DNA of 64,000 nt from Megalobrama amblycephala (Eukaryota; Chordata; Actinopteri; Cypriniformes; Xenocyprididae), in assembly GCF_018812025.1 (NCBI RefSeq), contig NC_063049.1, positions 6,733,513 to 6,797,512 on the forward strand, written 5' to 3'. Of the stretch, positions 32,701 to 44,609 are shown piece after piece. The position numbers and the translations under genes were made by a program. The notes below the pieces were generated by a model. The model made no database searches and was not told where the DNA came from. It was given only the letters and a program-made list of their open reading frames with translations. Positions within the stretch are counted from its first letter, which is position 1. Each line of letters opens with the position of its first letter.

Positions 32701-35700
32701 AACAAAAATAAATAACAGTATTGTAAGCAATGTAATATATTCAATACATAAGTTAAATATGTGTAACAAAATTAAAAAAAATGTATTATCTTCCCCAGCT
32801 CCACCTGTATAGATTTGCTACAGGGAATTTCATATGGTATTCGTGCAGCAGCAGTATGTCTTACATATTCACAGCACCATTTCTGTTTCTGTGTATGTAT
32901 TGGCAGTAGCAAGTCTCTGTACTTGCTCTGCAGCAACAGCAATAATCAACAGCAGAAGCAATTCTGCCAAGACCAAATACATTAACATTGTTATATCCAT
33001 TTTTGTGACAAGATTGTGTTGCAATGTTACAAAGGATTACTGTTTTGTACTTCCTGAAGTAGTAAAGAATTTAAAGAATTGGTTTGTTTCTAATTTATAA
33101 CTTTAAAGGGTTAGTTCACCCAAAAATGAAAATTCTGTCATTTATTACTCACCCTCATGTCGTTCCACACCCGTAAGACCTTTGTTAATCTTCAGAACAC
33201 AAATTAAGATATTTTAGTTGAAATCTGATGGCTCTGTGAGGCCTCCATAGGGAGCAATGACACTTCCTCTCTCAAGATCCATAAAGGTACTAAAAACATA
33301 TTTAAATCAGTTCATGTGAGTACAGTGGTTCAATATTAATATTATAAAGTGACGAGAATATTTTTGGAGCGCCAAAAAAAACAAAATAACGACTTATTTA
33401 ATGATGGCCGATTTCAAAACACTGCTTCAGGAAGCATCAGAACACAAATTAATCAGTGTATCAAATCTGCTGTTCGAAGCGCCAAAGTCACGTGATTTCA
33501 GCCGTTGACACGTGATCCGAATCATGATTCAATACACTGATTCATTTGTGCTCCGATGCTTCCTGAAGCAGTGCATACTCTCAGTTTTAACTGGTTGGGT
33601 TTGGGGGAAACATTTGGATATGTGAGTGGATGTGCATGTGCAGTGCCTCTGGATTGAGGTTAATAAAACAATTACTTCTCCAGCGTGGCCTGTACTTAAT
33701 GAAATTTGGACATGTAATTTTTCTCTTAAACATTTTTCTGAAAGTCTCTTTTTCCCTTAGGCAGAAATATTAAGAAGCTTAAATAAAGAATTTTACCACA
33801 AAGCGGGATAAGATCAAGATCCAAGCATAAATCTAAGAGAAAAAGCATATACAGTGGGTATGGAAAGTATTCAGACCCCCTTAAATTTTTCACTCTTTGT
33901 TATATTGCAGCCATTCGCTAAAATCATTTAAGTTCATTTTTTTCCCTCATTAATGTACACACAGCACCCCATATTGACAGAAAAACACAGAATTGTTGAC
34001 ATTTTTGCAGATTTATTAAAAAAGAAAAACTGAAATATCACATGGTCCTAAGTATTCAGACCCTTTGCTGTGACACTCATATATTTAACTCAGGTGCTGT
34101 CCATTTCTTCTGATCATCCTTGAGATGGTTCTACACCTTCAATTGAGTCCAGCTGTGTTTGATTATACTGATTGGACTTGATTAGGAAAGCCACACACCT
34201 GTCTATATAAGACCTTACAGCTCACAGTGCATGTCAGAGCAAATGAGAATCATGAGGTCAAAGGAACTGCCTGAAGAGCTCAGAGACAGAATTGTGGCAA
34301 GGCACAGATCTGGCCAAGGTTACAAAAAATTTTTTTGGGGACGACCAGAACCCTTCCTAGAGCTGGCCATCTGGCCAAACTGAGCTATCAGGGGAGAAGA
34401 GCCATGGTGAGAGAGGTAAAGAAGAACCCAAAGATCACTGTGGCTGAGCTCCAGAGATGCAGTCGGGAGATGGGAGAAAGTTGTAGAAAGTCAACCATCA
34501 CTGCAGCCCTCCACCAGTCGGGGCTTTATGGCAGAGTGGCCCGACGGAAGCCTCTCCTCAGTGCAAGACACATGAAAGCCTGCATGGAGTTCGCTAAAAG
34601 ACACCTGAAGGACTCCAAGATGGTGAGAAATAAGATTCTCTGGTCTGATGAGACCAAGATAGAACTTTTTGGCCTTAATTCTAAGCGGTATGTGTGGAGA
34701 AACCAGGCACTGCTCATCACCTGTCCAATACAGTCCCAACAGTGAAGCATGGTGGTGGCAGCATCATGCTGTGGGGGTGTTTTTCAGCTGCAGGGACAGG
34801 ACGACTGGTTGCAATCGAGGGAAAGATGAATGCGGCCAAGTACAGGGATATCCTGGACGAAAACCTTCTCCAGAGTGCTCAGGACCTCAGACTGGGCCGA
34901 AGGTTTACATTCCAACAAGACAATGACCCTAAGCACACAGCCAAAATAACGAAGGAGTGGCTTCACAACAACTCCATGACTGTTCTTGAATGGCCCAGCC
35001 AGAGCCCTGACTTAAACCCAATTGAGCATCTCTGGAGAGACCTAAAAATGGCTGTCCACCAACGTTTACCATCCAACCTGACAGAACTGGAGAGGATATG
35101 CAAGGAAGAATGGCAGAGGATCCCCAAATCCAGGTGTGAAAAACTTGTTGCATCTTTCCCAAAAAGACTCATGGCTGTATTAGATCAAAAGGGTGCTTCT
35201 ACTAAATACTGAGCAAAGGGTCTGAATACTTAGGACCATGTGATATTTCAGTTTTTCATTTTTAATAAATCTGCAAAAATGTCAACAATTCTGTGTTTTT
35301 CTGTCAATATGGGGTGCTGTGTGTACATTAATGAGGGAAAAAAATGAACTTAAATGATTTTAGCAAATGGCTGCAATATAACAAAGAGTGAAAAATTTAA
35401 GGGGGTCTGAATACTTTCTGTACCCACTGTATTTGTTATGGTGGCAAACTTCAACTTTCTTGTGTTCAACTTTCAAGTGTTTATTAATTTATAGCAAGCC
35501 ATGCATCTAAAAATGACAAAATTTGGCAAGTTTCTTCATCCAAATAAATACCATACTCACATGATCCGATGCATGCATGACAAACATTTTGTAAAGATCC
35601 ATTTTGAGGGTTATGTTAGCTGTGTGAACTTTGTTCATGCTGTTTAAGGCAGTCGTGAGCTCCGTGGGCGGGGAGCACAAGAATTTAAAGGGGCCGCAGC

Positions 35701-38700
35701 CTGAATCGGCACATTTTTAATTATGCCCCAAAATAGGCAGTTAAAAAAATTAATTAAAAAAAATATGTGGGGTATTTTGAGCTGAAACTTCACAGACACA
35801 TTCAGGGGACACCTTAGACTTATATTACATCTTGTGAAAACGTGTTCTATGGCACCTTTAAATAAAATATTTGCAATATGAAGAAGTTGATTGTTTTAAT
35901 ATGATTGTCTTTTGTTCTATGATTGCAGCCATGATCACGGCTCGTTTAATCTGGCTATGTACAATATCAAAATCTACACCCTCCTGCAGTTAGGAGATGA
36001 TGCTGGCCGTCTCTCCATCACCACTGTTTCCTGTAGTGCTGACATAGGAGGTGTGGACATTCAGTTCCACGGAGGTGCTAGGTAAGACCAGCATTAACAA
36101 ACCATAAAAGACTAAGATGTGAAATGTTACCTGAAGATAACATGCAACACTTGTGAATATCTCTTATGACTACAGCTAATGATAGTTATAGTGATATATT
36201 TTTGGTTTTTTTTTGGCTCTTAAAACGTAATGAATGTATTAAAAGAACACTGGATACCGAAAGTCACACTGTTCCCATTTACTTCAATAAGAACCATCAC
36301 TTATGCTTCTGTTTTGCTGCAGCATTTTTTTCAAGCCATTTGTAAGTTCTTTCAGGAGAAGAATATCAGACATGATACGTGAGAAGGTTTGTCATTTTTT
36401 CAAAACAAATTAACCAAATGAACCAACACCATTATCTGCTGCTTATGATTATTTCTCATTGTCTTGTATTGTCATTTTATTATTATTATTATTTTAGATT
36501 TGCCCAGCAATTCAAAAAGCAATCAATGAATTGGAGAGAAATCTACAGAAAACACCTGGTACTGGCATATAAATATCACAAAATGATATATTATATATAG
36601 ATCTTATAGCTTTATATATACAGTGGATAAAAGAAGATATACTATGGTTAACAGAAATTATTTGTAGGACCAATAATACTTTTTTGCATTGTGGCATTAT
36701 TTTCATAAACATTAAGGTAAATGTGATTAATCGTTATAAAAAAATAAATAAAATAAAAATAGGCCTAATTTTCTTTGAATTTGATGTGAACATTTTTGTG
36801 AGACTCACCCTACTGTGGGTTATTTTAGCTATTTCTACTAAATGACAATAATGTCGTTGACGTCATTGTAAATACAAAATCCTTGGAAAACTACTTCGGC
36901 ACTACAGCACACATTACATTCCACTTCATTAGATGAACAGTAATCAAGCTCAAATGATTTCTTTCTAGTTAATGTACCTGTGGGTCAGTATATATATCTG
37001 AGCATCCCTCTCACATCCTCCCCGGCTGTGACAGACCAAAGCTTTGAAATAGATATTAAGGTAAGGATTTTTGATTCAGCATTTATAATAATGATTGAAG
37101 CTGGGCATACACTGTGCAATTTCAGCAATGTTTGAGCTGCGCCCTCTACTGTACAGGCATAAATATGCATTTCTTTCAGCCTGAAGCTTATTCATTTCAC
37201 TTTTGGTGTGAAAGACCCTTAACATTTACCAAAAATAGAAACTTTTAGTTGCTATTAAAAAACAAACAAGCAAGCTCAGCCCAGGTGAGAAAAAGTAATG
37301 CAAAAGTAATGTAACACATTACTTTTCATAAAAAGTAACCAGTGCAGTTAGTTACTTTTTAGAGAGTAACGCAATATATTGTAATGCTGTACTTTTAAAA
37401 TTAACTTTCCCTAACACTGCTCACGAGGGGCGACCAAAATTTCTGACGTCGGAAATTCATCCGACCATCCCATTGCCAGTCGGGAGAGGCTCTCGTTTCC
37501 CCCTGTACACTGCATGACAAACGGTGCGCAACAAAGCTGAAATTTGTCCTGGCACAAAAAAAGAGCCGTACAACTCAGAATTCGGCTTAGATTCAGAAGA
37601 AATCTGCACAGTGTATGCCCAGCTTAACATTTCATTGTCATAAATCATATTCATACAGTTACAACAGGGGTGTCTAATCCTGGCCCACTTCCCAGCAGAG
37701 TTTAGCTCTAGCTCTAATTAAACACACCTGAACTGCTAATCAAGGTCTTCAGGATTACTAGAAATTTCCAGGCAGGAGTGTTGGAGCTAAACTCTGCCGG
37801 AAATTGACCCTCCAGGAGCAGGATTGGACATCTCTGAGATACAACTATTATTAGGTTTCTCTTTCTGAATTAGAATTTGAGTAGATTACTTGATTTGTAG
37901 ACAGTGTTACAGATTTTATTTAATGACTTTGGAATTTGTACTGTAACCTGCTAATGACGCTGTTGTTCCTGTGACAGGGTGAGTTTTACAGCCGCAGTTC
38001 TCCGTCTGAACCACCTTTCTCTGCAAGTGTGTTTGATGTGCAGTATGCAGAAAACTCCATGCTTTCACTGGCTGCCTCCGAGTTCTTAGTAAATTCAGCA
38101 GCTTATGCATTCCTCAGGTCTGGAGTTCTCCAAATCAACATCAGAGATGACATGGTGAGGAAATACAAATGAGCTCTCATTAAAAAAAAAAAAAAAACAG
38201 TATCCAATGAAACTATACAACATTTGTATTGGAAGAGTTCTGTATCTTCTGTGGTGTGTCCAACTATGGGAATAGAAGACGATCCTCAAAACACGTGGTC
38301 GGCCACAGGTATCGCACATAAACTGGCTAGATGTTGTTATTTTCAAGGTATTGAGCTTTTGGTGTCTTCATTTGTATACTGCAATGATAATCTGGCTGTG
38401 CATGGCACTGTGCTCGACTTGATGCCTTGTCTGCAATAATTTCTTCAAGGTCATTTGGGTCCATGTTACATAGTTTCAAGTCCATCGAGTCCATCCTTGT
38501 AATGTTTGAGTTGAGCATGCAGCTCTGGAGCTTGCCATAAAAAACCTGCCCCAGCAGGCGCATGTCTGCCATGTGTAAAACATGTCCCGACCAGCGAAAT
38601 TGAGCAGCAGGGAGGAAGGCCTCAATACCAGTGATGCCACAGGTCTGGAGTACCTTAATATTTGGGACTTTATCCAGCCATTTGACATGTGCAATACAAC

Positions 38701-40964
38701 AAATACAGCGCACATGGAACTGAATTAAAAAAATAAAATAAAAAACATATCAAGTTAGGCAATCTGCTGATCCAAGACTTAGATCCATACAACAGAACTG
38801 TGAGGATTACTGCCTTATATACTGCCACCTTTATGTCCAGCCAGATGGCGTGCTCGTCCCATATTCTCTTGAACAGTTGACCGAAGGCAACACTAGCTTT
38901 TGCGATGCAGGCACTGACGTCGGATACCGCTGTCGCATCAGCTGTGAGAATCCTACAGAGGTAGCAGAACTTGTCAACGGCTGTCAGCACAGTGTCCCCT
39001 GCAGTAACTAGCAGTGGATTGGAGTTTAACTTGTTCACCGCTTGAAGCATGACTTCTGTCTTCTTTAGAGCAATAGTGAGCCCAAACCGGGAAGCTGCAG
39101 TCCTGAAACAATGGAATAGTGACTGAGCTTTGGTGAGGGTGTGCGCCATCAGTGCACAGTCATCTGCATACGAGGTCACGCAGAAGACACTCGTTATGGA
39201 CCTACAAGGAATCTTGCCCTCTTACTAATTTAAAATTTAGTTTTAACTATTAAATCACTCATTTAGCCGTCTCATTTAATGTGTCAATCACAGATACCGA
39301 AGAGTTCTCCAATCCATCTGAACACCAGCCAGTTTGGAGCCTTCATTCCACAGGTCAGTATGTCATGACATTGCAAGGGAAAAAAAAAAATGTATAAAAT
39401 ATTTTGTTTAATGCCAACCTATAAATAAATATATAATATGACTACATGTCTAAAATGTCTGTTTTATAGTTTTCAGGTAAAATCAAGTTGTTATCCAGAT
39501 GAATAATGAGTTTTCTTTACAAATTATTTGTTCAGCTACGCACATTATATCCCAACATGGAGATGCAGGTGCTGTTATACGCCAGTGAGACGCCACTATT
39601 CTCCTTCAGTTCAGGAGTGATAGACGTTCATGTGCCGGCCGCAGCAAAGTTCTCCGCTGTTAAACCTGATGGGACACTGGTGCCTCTCTTTACTCTGGAT
39701 GTGGTGAGTTTTGTGTTTGGATAGACTAATGACACACCAAATAACACACAGAAACATTGTCAAACAAACAAACCAAAAACAGGCTAAGAGGAACTCTCAC
39801 ACTTTCACAGTAAAGTGTAATATCACAGTTGTAAAAAAGCTAGTTGGCAAGACCTGTTATAAGCTGTACAGAAACTACAAACGGTGATATAAAACCATGT
39901 GTTCACCAAATGTATCAATATGCCATTGTTGAAAAGGAAATTTAGAATTTCAGTTTAGAATTAACTTTAGTTTTCCTCTCTCACTCCACCTGCAGGACTG
40001 TAGCTTCAGTGGAAGTGCTCTGATTGACAAAAAAAACCTGACTGGAGCTTTCGAAATGAAAAAGTGAGTTTTATTGATATTTGTTCAGTTAAAGTTGCAG
40101 TCAAATGAGCTCCATTTGTGTTTTTCATTGTCTGTTACATAATAAAGAGGAGGAAGTACAAAACAAGTCGATGAGCTTTGGCAGCTTTCTTTCAGTAAAA
40201 GCTCAATACAGTATGGTTTTATAGTAAAATGACCTCTTATATGTCAAAAGTTCAAGTTCTTAATGCATAAATCCTTTGAATACGCCCAAGATATCTAAAA
40301 TAAAAAAAAAAAAAAAAAAAAAAAAAGTGTATGTTTTCTGAAACTCTACATGGTCTTTTGCCCTGAATGCTGCATCCAGTTTAACGCTGACTCTCGGATC
40401 ATCTGAGATTGGTGATTTCAAGGTGAGATCAGACAGTGATGATTCATGTCAAATATTCTCTTCGGTAGATCAGCGTTATAAGATGTTTTCTAATCTTTGT
40501 GTAATCTTTCAATGTACAGACTGACTCATTCCAGCGAGTGTTAGTGATAGCAGTGAAGATGTTTGTACTTCCAAAACTAAATGGTAAAATTATTTTAATA
40601 TTGCAATTGTTATAAACTTTTTCCATTAAGTATCCATAACCTCAGAAATGTTTGCAACCAAGTAAAGCAACGTTTGAAAACTATCTGATCATTAACTGTT
40701 TATTCTGCTTTGCATTTTAGCGGCTCTGAAGATTGGTTTTCTCTTACCCACACTGCAGGGCTTCAGTTTGATCAATTCTCAATTGCTTATAAAAAATGTG
40801 AGTACTATTAATGAATGTTAATGTTCCGTAATTTTGGGATTTTGTTTAATATTTCAAAATTGTTGGAAAGTACAGTGGAAAGTACAGTCTGAATTTTCTT
40901 TGACTTTTTTCAGGGATTTGTGGTGATTTTTACTGATGTCCAGGACTCCCTGACAGGCCTCTAA
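29747..40964 (+). CDS. BPI/LBP-family protein, copy B (complete)
   Basis: Complete secreted BPI/LBP-type protein, 471 aa, in the usual family size range. Coding exons: 29747-29843, 30959-31070, 31290-31418, 35929-36081, 36323-36386, 36498-36558, 36969-37060, 37978-38154, 39294-39353, 39536-39703, 39996-40063, 40380-40422, 40520-40583, 40721-40797, 40914-40964. ATG at 29747 opens a signal peptide ([16 protein letters not shown], then DYPAL). The N-lobe spans about residues 17-236 with the conserved cysteine pair Cys148/Cys187; the central GEFYS exon and C-lobe follow, ending [15 protein letters not shown]. Compared with copy A, the N-lobe gained many Lys/Arg (for example [12 protein letters not shown] against FSGKISDMIREQ), net about +4 against -15, while the C-lobe is nearly identical. 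A cationic N-lobe is what LPS binding by BPI relies on, so B is the likelier antibacterial copy (inference). Confidence 0.92.
31560..33100. other. Copy B intron, one possible DIRS gag scrap
   Basis: Mostly unrecognised. At about 32157-32230 the plus strand reads [20 protein letters not shown], resembling an alanine-rich segment of fish DIRS-type gag proteins; the match ends quickly. 32360-32500 has repeated GTTCG/GAACT words suggesting a decayed element. Confidence 0.3.
33104..33590. repeat. Abundant cyprinid MITE, left part
   Basis: Starts AAAGGGTTAGTTCACCCAAA followed by ATGAAAATTCTGTCATTTA, a terminus I recognise as very common in cyprinid genomes. It contains an inner inverted repeat (CTGCTTCAGGAAGCATC against GATGCTTCCTGAAGCAG). 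No matching right terminus is seen here, but one for the same family lies at about 47845-47876. Confidence 0.6.
33852..35429 (+). mobile_element. Tc1-like transposon, 1578 bp, in copy B intron
   Basis: Long near-perfect inverted repeats of roughly 200 bp, from CAGTGGGTATGGAAAGTATT at 33852 and, inverted, ending 35429. A TA dinucleotide lies on each side (33850-33851 and 35430-35431). Inside is one transposase reading frame with lesions. The matching copy A intron has no such element, so it inserted after duplication or was lost from A. The long TIRs and 'GTATTCAGACCC' wording resemble fish Passport-type Tc1 elements (recognition, not a search). Confidence 0.9.
34248..35212 (+). pseudogene. 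Tc1 transposase, damaged
   Basis: Begins [20 protein letters not shown] with the paired helix-turn-helix start. An internal deletion near 34325-34340 removes part of the first DNA-binding domain and shifts the frame to [11 protein letters not shown]. The catalytic D is visible in [13 protein letters not shown], and the second D and the E lie in [12 protein letters not shown] and [16 protein letters not shown] second lesion, a 1-nt loss near 34700 (VWR to KPGTAHHL), splits the DDE domain. It ends KGASTKY at 35212. Not functional as read; could be mobilised by related transposase because the ends are intact. Confidence 0.88.
35538..35864. repeat. TTTAAAGGTGCC-type MITE, right part
   Basis: Contains GGCCGCAGCCTGAATCGGC, CCCCAAAATAGGCAG and the terminus TCTATGGCACCTTTAAA. 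The same sequence ends the longer member at 43322-44153. Truncated on the left. Confidence 0.6.
37099..37625. mobile_element. MITE shared by both BPI copies (copy B member)
   Basis: Orthologous to 8599-9002, with better preserved termini AGCTGGGCATACACTGTGCA and TGCACAGTGTATGCCCAGCT. It is longer than the A copy because an AT-rich MITE (37290-37425, AGTAATGTAACACATTAC) is nested within it. Confidence 0.65.
37663..37843. repeat. Palindromic MITE (copy B member)
   Basis: Counterpart of 9380-9556, with GTCTAATCCTGGCCC opening and AGGAGCAGGATTGGAC closing. Same intron, same orientation. Confidence 0.6.
38249..39186 (-). pseudogene. 5'-truncated LINE reverse transcriptase in copy B intron
   Basis: Minus strand opens at the truncation with [20 protein letters not shown], the YADD catalytic box of non-LTR reverse transcriptases. 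It continues through [17 protein letters not shown] and [18 protein letters not shown], then [15 protein letters not shown] and [20 protein letters not shown] in another frame. Everything before the YADD box is missing, as in LINE 5' truncation. The copy A intron lacks it and its flanks join directly (TATCTT then ACACTC), so B was filled after duplication. No target duplication could be fixed. Confidence 0.75.
40298..40326. repeat. Poly-A tract in copy B intron
   Basis: A pure A run between exons 39996-40063 and 40380-40422; copy A has no such run at this point. Confidence 0.8.
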
Positions 40965-42100
40965 GATCCAAACATGAACTGCACAAAATAACGAACAGCT
41001 GTATAACTGCTGAATTGTTTTCAGTGTAAGAATTATATAATCATTACTTGTTCATATGTACAAGTTGACCAAATTTGACCATATTATTTTTCACATACTA
41101 TTATGTACATGAATGTTTATTATTCATCTATACAAAATAATCTACTGTGCCAAAAAAAAAAAAAAAAAATTACTCTTCTCCACATAATTACTTCATTGGA
41201 GTCCATTTGCATAAACAATCTGGCATTATGTCTTTCATCTATGAGCTAAAGTGTGTGTAAAAGCTTTTTAAAAATATATTATCACTATCAATCCAATGCA
41301 CATGTTATTTCACTACGTCATTAAAGATGTTCAAACATTTGTTCAGGGGGTCTACTAGAGTAAGTTTACATGATTTAGTGTTCACAAAACTCATTTACAT
41401 TGTTGCAGCACCTGTTTTCACTCTCTGTCTAAACGCTGTTTTAATTTTGGTTTCTTTAAAGGGGACCTATTATGCAAAATTCACTTTTGCATGGTGTTTG
41501 AACATAAATGTGTGTTGGCAGTGTGTGTACACCACCACCCTATAATGATAAAAATCCAACCACTCCTTTTTTTAATCCTCATAAATCATAAGCAGTGTCT
41601 CAGAACAAGCCGTTTCCAGATCCCTGGCAGTGTGACATCAATTTAGCCACAGGCCCCGCCCACAAATGTTGACAGACACTGCCGTTTGAACATAGAACCG
41701 CCCTGAGCACATTCACAGCGAGTTGTACACAGTCCGCCATTGCTGCACTGACGAGAACGTCTCCCAAGCATCCTCAGAGTTTGGAGTGTCTGTTACAACA
41801 GTGCAGTCCTTATTCTTTCATCTGGTTATTTTACCACATCAGCACTCTCAGCTTTTGACTTCTCCTAGTTGTCAACTTGGACAATATTTTTGCCTATACT
41901 TGTGCTTTGTGTTCCTCTGACAAATGGTTTGGACCATGGAATCATGGGTCTAAATGGTTTGCTGTGATAACTAGCATGAAGCTTAATCTAATGATGCTTA
42001 AATGGGTGGTTGATTATCATTTCACTTTTTTAACTTTAGTTAATGTGTAATGTTAAAAGAAGTCTGGGAGATCTGCAATTAAAAAAAAATAACACCAAAT
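40965..42100. other. 3' UTR/flank of BPI copy B
   Basis: Aligns with the copy A flank to about 41458. There AAAGGGGACCTATTATGCAA starts a MITE-like block (to about 41765) that A lacks. Homology resumes at TCCTCAGAGTTTGG and ends near 41916. This marks the right border of the duplicated unit. Confidence 0.5.
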
Positions 42101-42359
42101 CCAAGTGGTGTATCGAAACATTTAAAATCTAAAAAGAAAATTTTCTCCTGGGCTGGCTTCAAAACCTAAAGAGTACTGTTCAGTGTGCTACAGAGTATTG
42201 TACAACCTGTACAGTGTTGGTTTTCCTTAGGTTACATTAGAAACTATATGATTTGCCATCATAGTTTCACATATACAACGTTTCATAAAAATAACACAAT
42301 TACAAATTGAAAAAGCTATTTAAAATAAGTGTAAGTTTAGATCAATTTGATAATTACTG

Positions 42360-42720
42360 CGGTTCCTAAACAGCTCACCTCTGTGTGCATGTCAAATAAA
42401 ATCAGTCATAACAAATAAATGTAATTACTTTAGTATTTTTTGTATCGGGATTTATTTATGGATCCTTATTAAATTCAAAAACATTTTCTGAACATTATTT
42501 ACATTTAAAAATACTTATTATTTTATACATGACTAAGTAGTATTGTATTTTATTGGAAACTTATTTTTACCGTTAGTTATGTGAGGCAAAAGATGTTGGA
42601 ATCAAGGATAGGCTAAATTCACAGCATTTCACCACAATTTCTACTCATGAATTTGCTGCCATTGCATCAAGGGTAAATGTAATTACATTCTAATTTAAGT
42701 CAAAACTTACCCCCCTGTTC
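42360..42720. repeat. Second member of the 25637-26518 element family
   Basis: Shares GCATGTCAAATAAAATCAG, TTTATGGATCCTTATTAA-type and ATGTGAGGCAAAA blocks in order with 26035-26340. Ends are not preserved. Confidence 0.55.
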
Positions 42721-42857
42721 AAACTGGAATCACACAGAAAGTTAAACACATTGTAACTGTGAGCATAATGGAATAGAACAGCATGTACTTACAGGTAGAC
42801 TCAAAAATGGATCAGCACCCATGTCAGTACAACAAAGTTTATAAATGTGTATGTAGT

Positions 42858-43320
42858 AACCAGGGGCGTTTCCTCCGAGTAGGCAAGGGAGGCAGTGCCT
42901 CCTCAAAAAAATAGGATGAGAAAATAATCCATATTACATATAAAACAACACAAATATTACAAATTATGACATTAAAAAGAGCGCAAGACACGCGTTTTTC
43001 TTAAGGAACACTGCCCAACAGCGACACCCGCAGGTGAAGTTACACAGAGGAGTCATGCTTACAGTCTATGGAGTCATGCCTCCCTTTTCTCTCATAGGAA
43101 ACCATATAAAATCATCAGACCCCCGGCGTGCGGTGGGTTTTGTGGGGGGTAATTGAGAATGAATGGGGGAAAGTCACGTGAGAGGAGGCAATGTCTCCAT
43201 CGTGCTATCATTGGATGTAATTGGTTATGATTGGATATGATTGGTTTGTGCGATAAATCCCGCCTCTCGTTGACGTGCACGTCCACTCGTGGCCAGGATG
43301 CAGAGGACATATCTTGCAAG
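42858..43320. repeat. Possible hAT-like MITE, truncated
   Basis: Opens CAGGGGCGTTTCCTCCGAG next to CAAGGGAGGCAGTGCCTCC (a short palindrome, GGAGGCAGTGCCTCC). It abuts the next element at GGTTAAAAGACCTCC without a clean right end. Confidence 0.35.
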
Positions 43321-43321
43321 G

Positions 43322-44153
43322 TTAAAAGACCTCCAAGGAACAGGTGAATCTCAACATAACACCGACTGTTACGTAACAGTTGGGATCATTAATATGTACG
43401 CCCCCAATATTTGCATATGCCAGCTCATGTTCAAGGCATTAGACAAGGGCAGCCAGTATTAACGTCTGGATCTGTGCACAGCTGAATCATCAGACTAGGT
43501 AAGCAAGCAAGAACAATAGCGAAAAATGGCAGATGGAGCAATAATAACTGACATGATCCATGATAACATGATATTTTTAGTGATATTTGTAAACTGTCTT
43601 TCTAAATGTTTCGTTAGCATGTTGCTAATGTACTGTTAAATGTGGTTAAAGTTACCATTGTTTCTTACTGTATTCACAGAGACAAGACTGTCGTTATTTT
43701 AATTATTAAACACTTGCAGTCTGTATAATTCATAAACACAACTTCATTCTTTATAAATCTCTCCAACAGTGTGTAATGTTAGCTTTAGCCATGGAGCACT
43801 ATCAAACTCATTCAGAATCAAATGCAAACATCCAAATAAACACTGTACTTACGCGATTAGACATGTTGCCTGATGAACACTTTGTACAGATCCATTTTGA
43901 GGGTTATATTAGCTGTGTGAACTTTGTTTATGTTGTTTAAGGCAAGCGCGAGCTCCGTGGGCGTGGAGCACGAGATTTAAAGGGGCCGCAGCCTGAATCG
44001 GCCCATTTATAATGATGCCCCAAAATAGGCAGTTAAAAAAATTAATTAAAAAAAACTATGGGGTACTTTGAGCTTAAACTTCACAGACACATTCAGGGGA
44101 CACCTTAGACTTATATTACATCTTTTGAAAACATGTTCTTCGGCACCTTTAAA
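43322..44153. mobile_element. TTTAAAGGTGCC-type MITE, longest member
   Basis: Non-coding element ending TCGGCACCTTTAAA. It contains GTTACGTAACAGTTGGGATC, ATTTGCATATGCCAGC and GGCCGCAGCCTGAATCGGC. Its left half matches 55180-55620 in reverse complement and its right end matches 35538-35864. The TTTAAA border suggests a TTAA target. The nearby transposase relic at 44610-46083 could belong to the same superfamily; not shown. Confidence 0.6.
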
Positions 44154-44609
44154 TTGACATTTACAAAGTCTAGGCTGGTGCCAGAGGAGTTTAGTTTGAC
44201 CTTTTGTGATGATGCATGAGCGCCGCCTTAAACCAGAGGTTCCAGTCTTGTGACTGCTGAATGGGAACACTTTTAGGCATTTATCACATTGCGCAAAGGG
44301 TATTTTTTTTTCCATCAGCATCTATGACACAAGAAAAAGACTCCCATACATCAGACTTGCCTGATGTGGGTTTCTTAGCAGTAAACTGACCATTTTCCAG
44401 TCCAAGTTGAACCAAACGCATCCACGCTTTGCTCTGCCATCCTTATTCTGCTCTGTCAGTCATCGACAGCCTGACAGTTCTGTCTGAGGGCCGTGTATTT
44501 ACCACCGGTACAGTCTGCCCTGAGGACTGTTATGCACATGCTGTGCGCACAGACCCCTCAAATACAATGCATGACGCAGAAAGAACTGGATTGTTAATGA
44601 ATCAGCACT

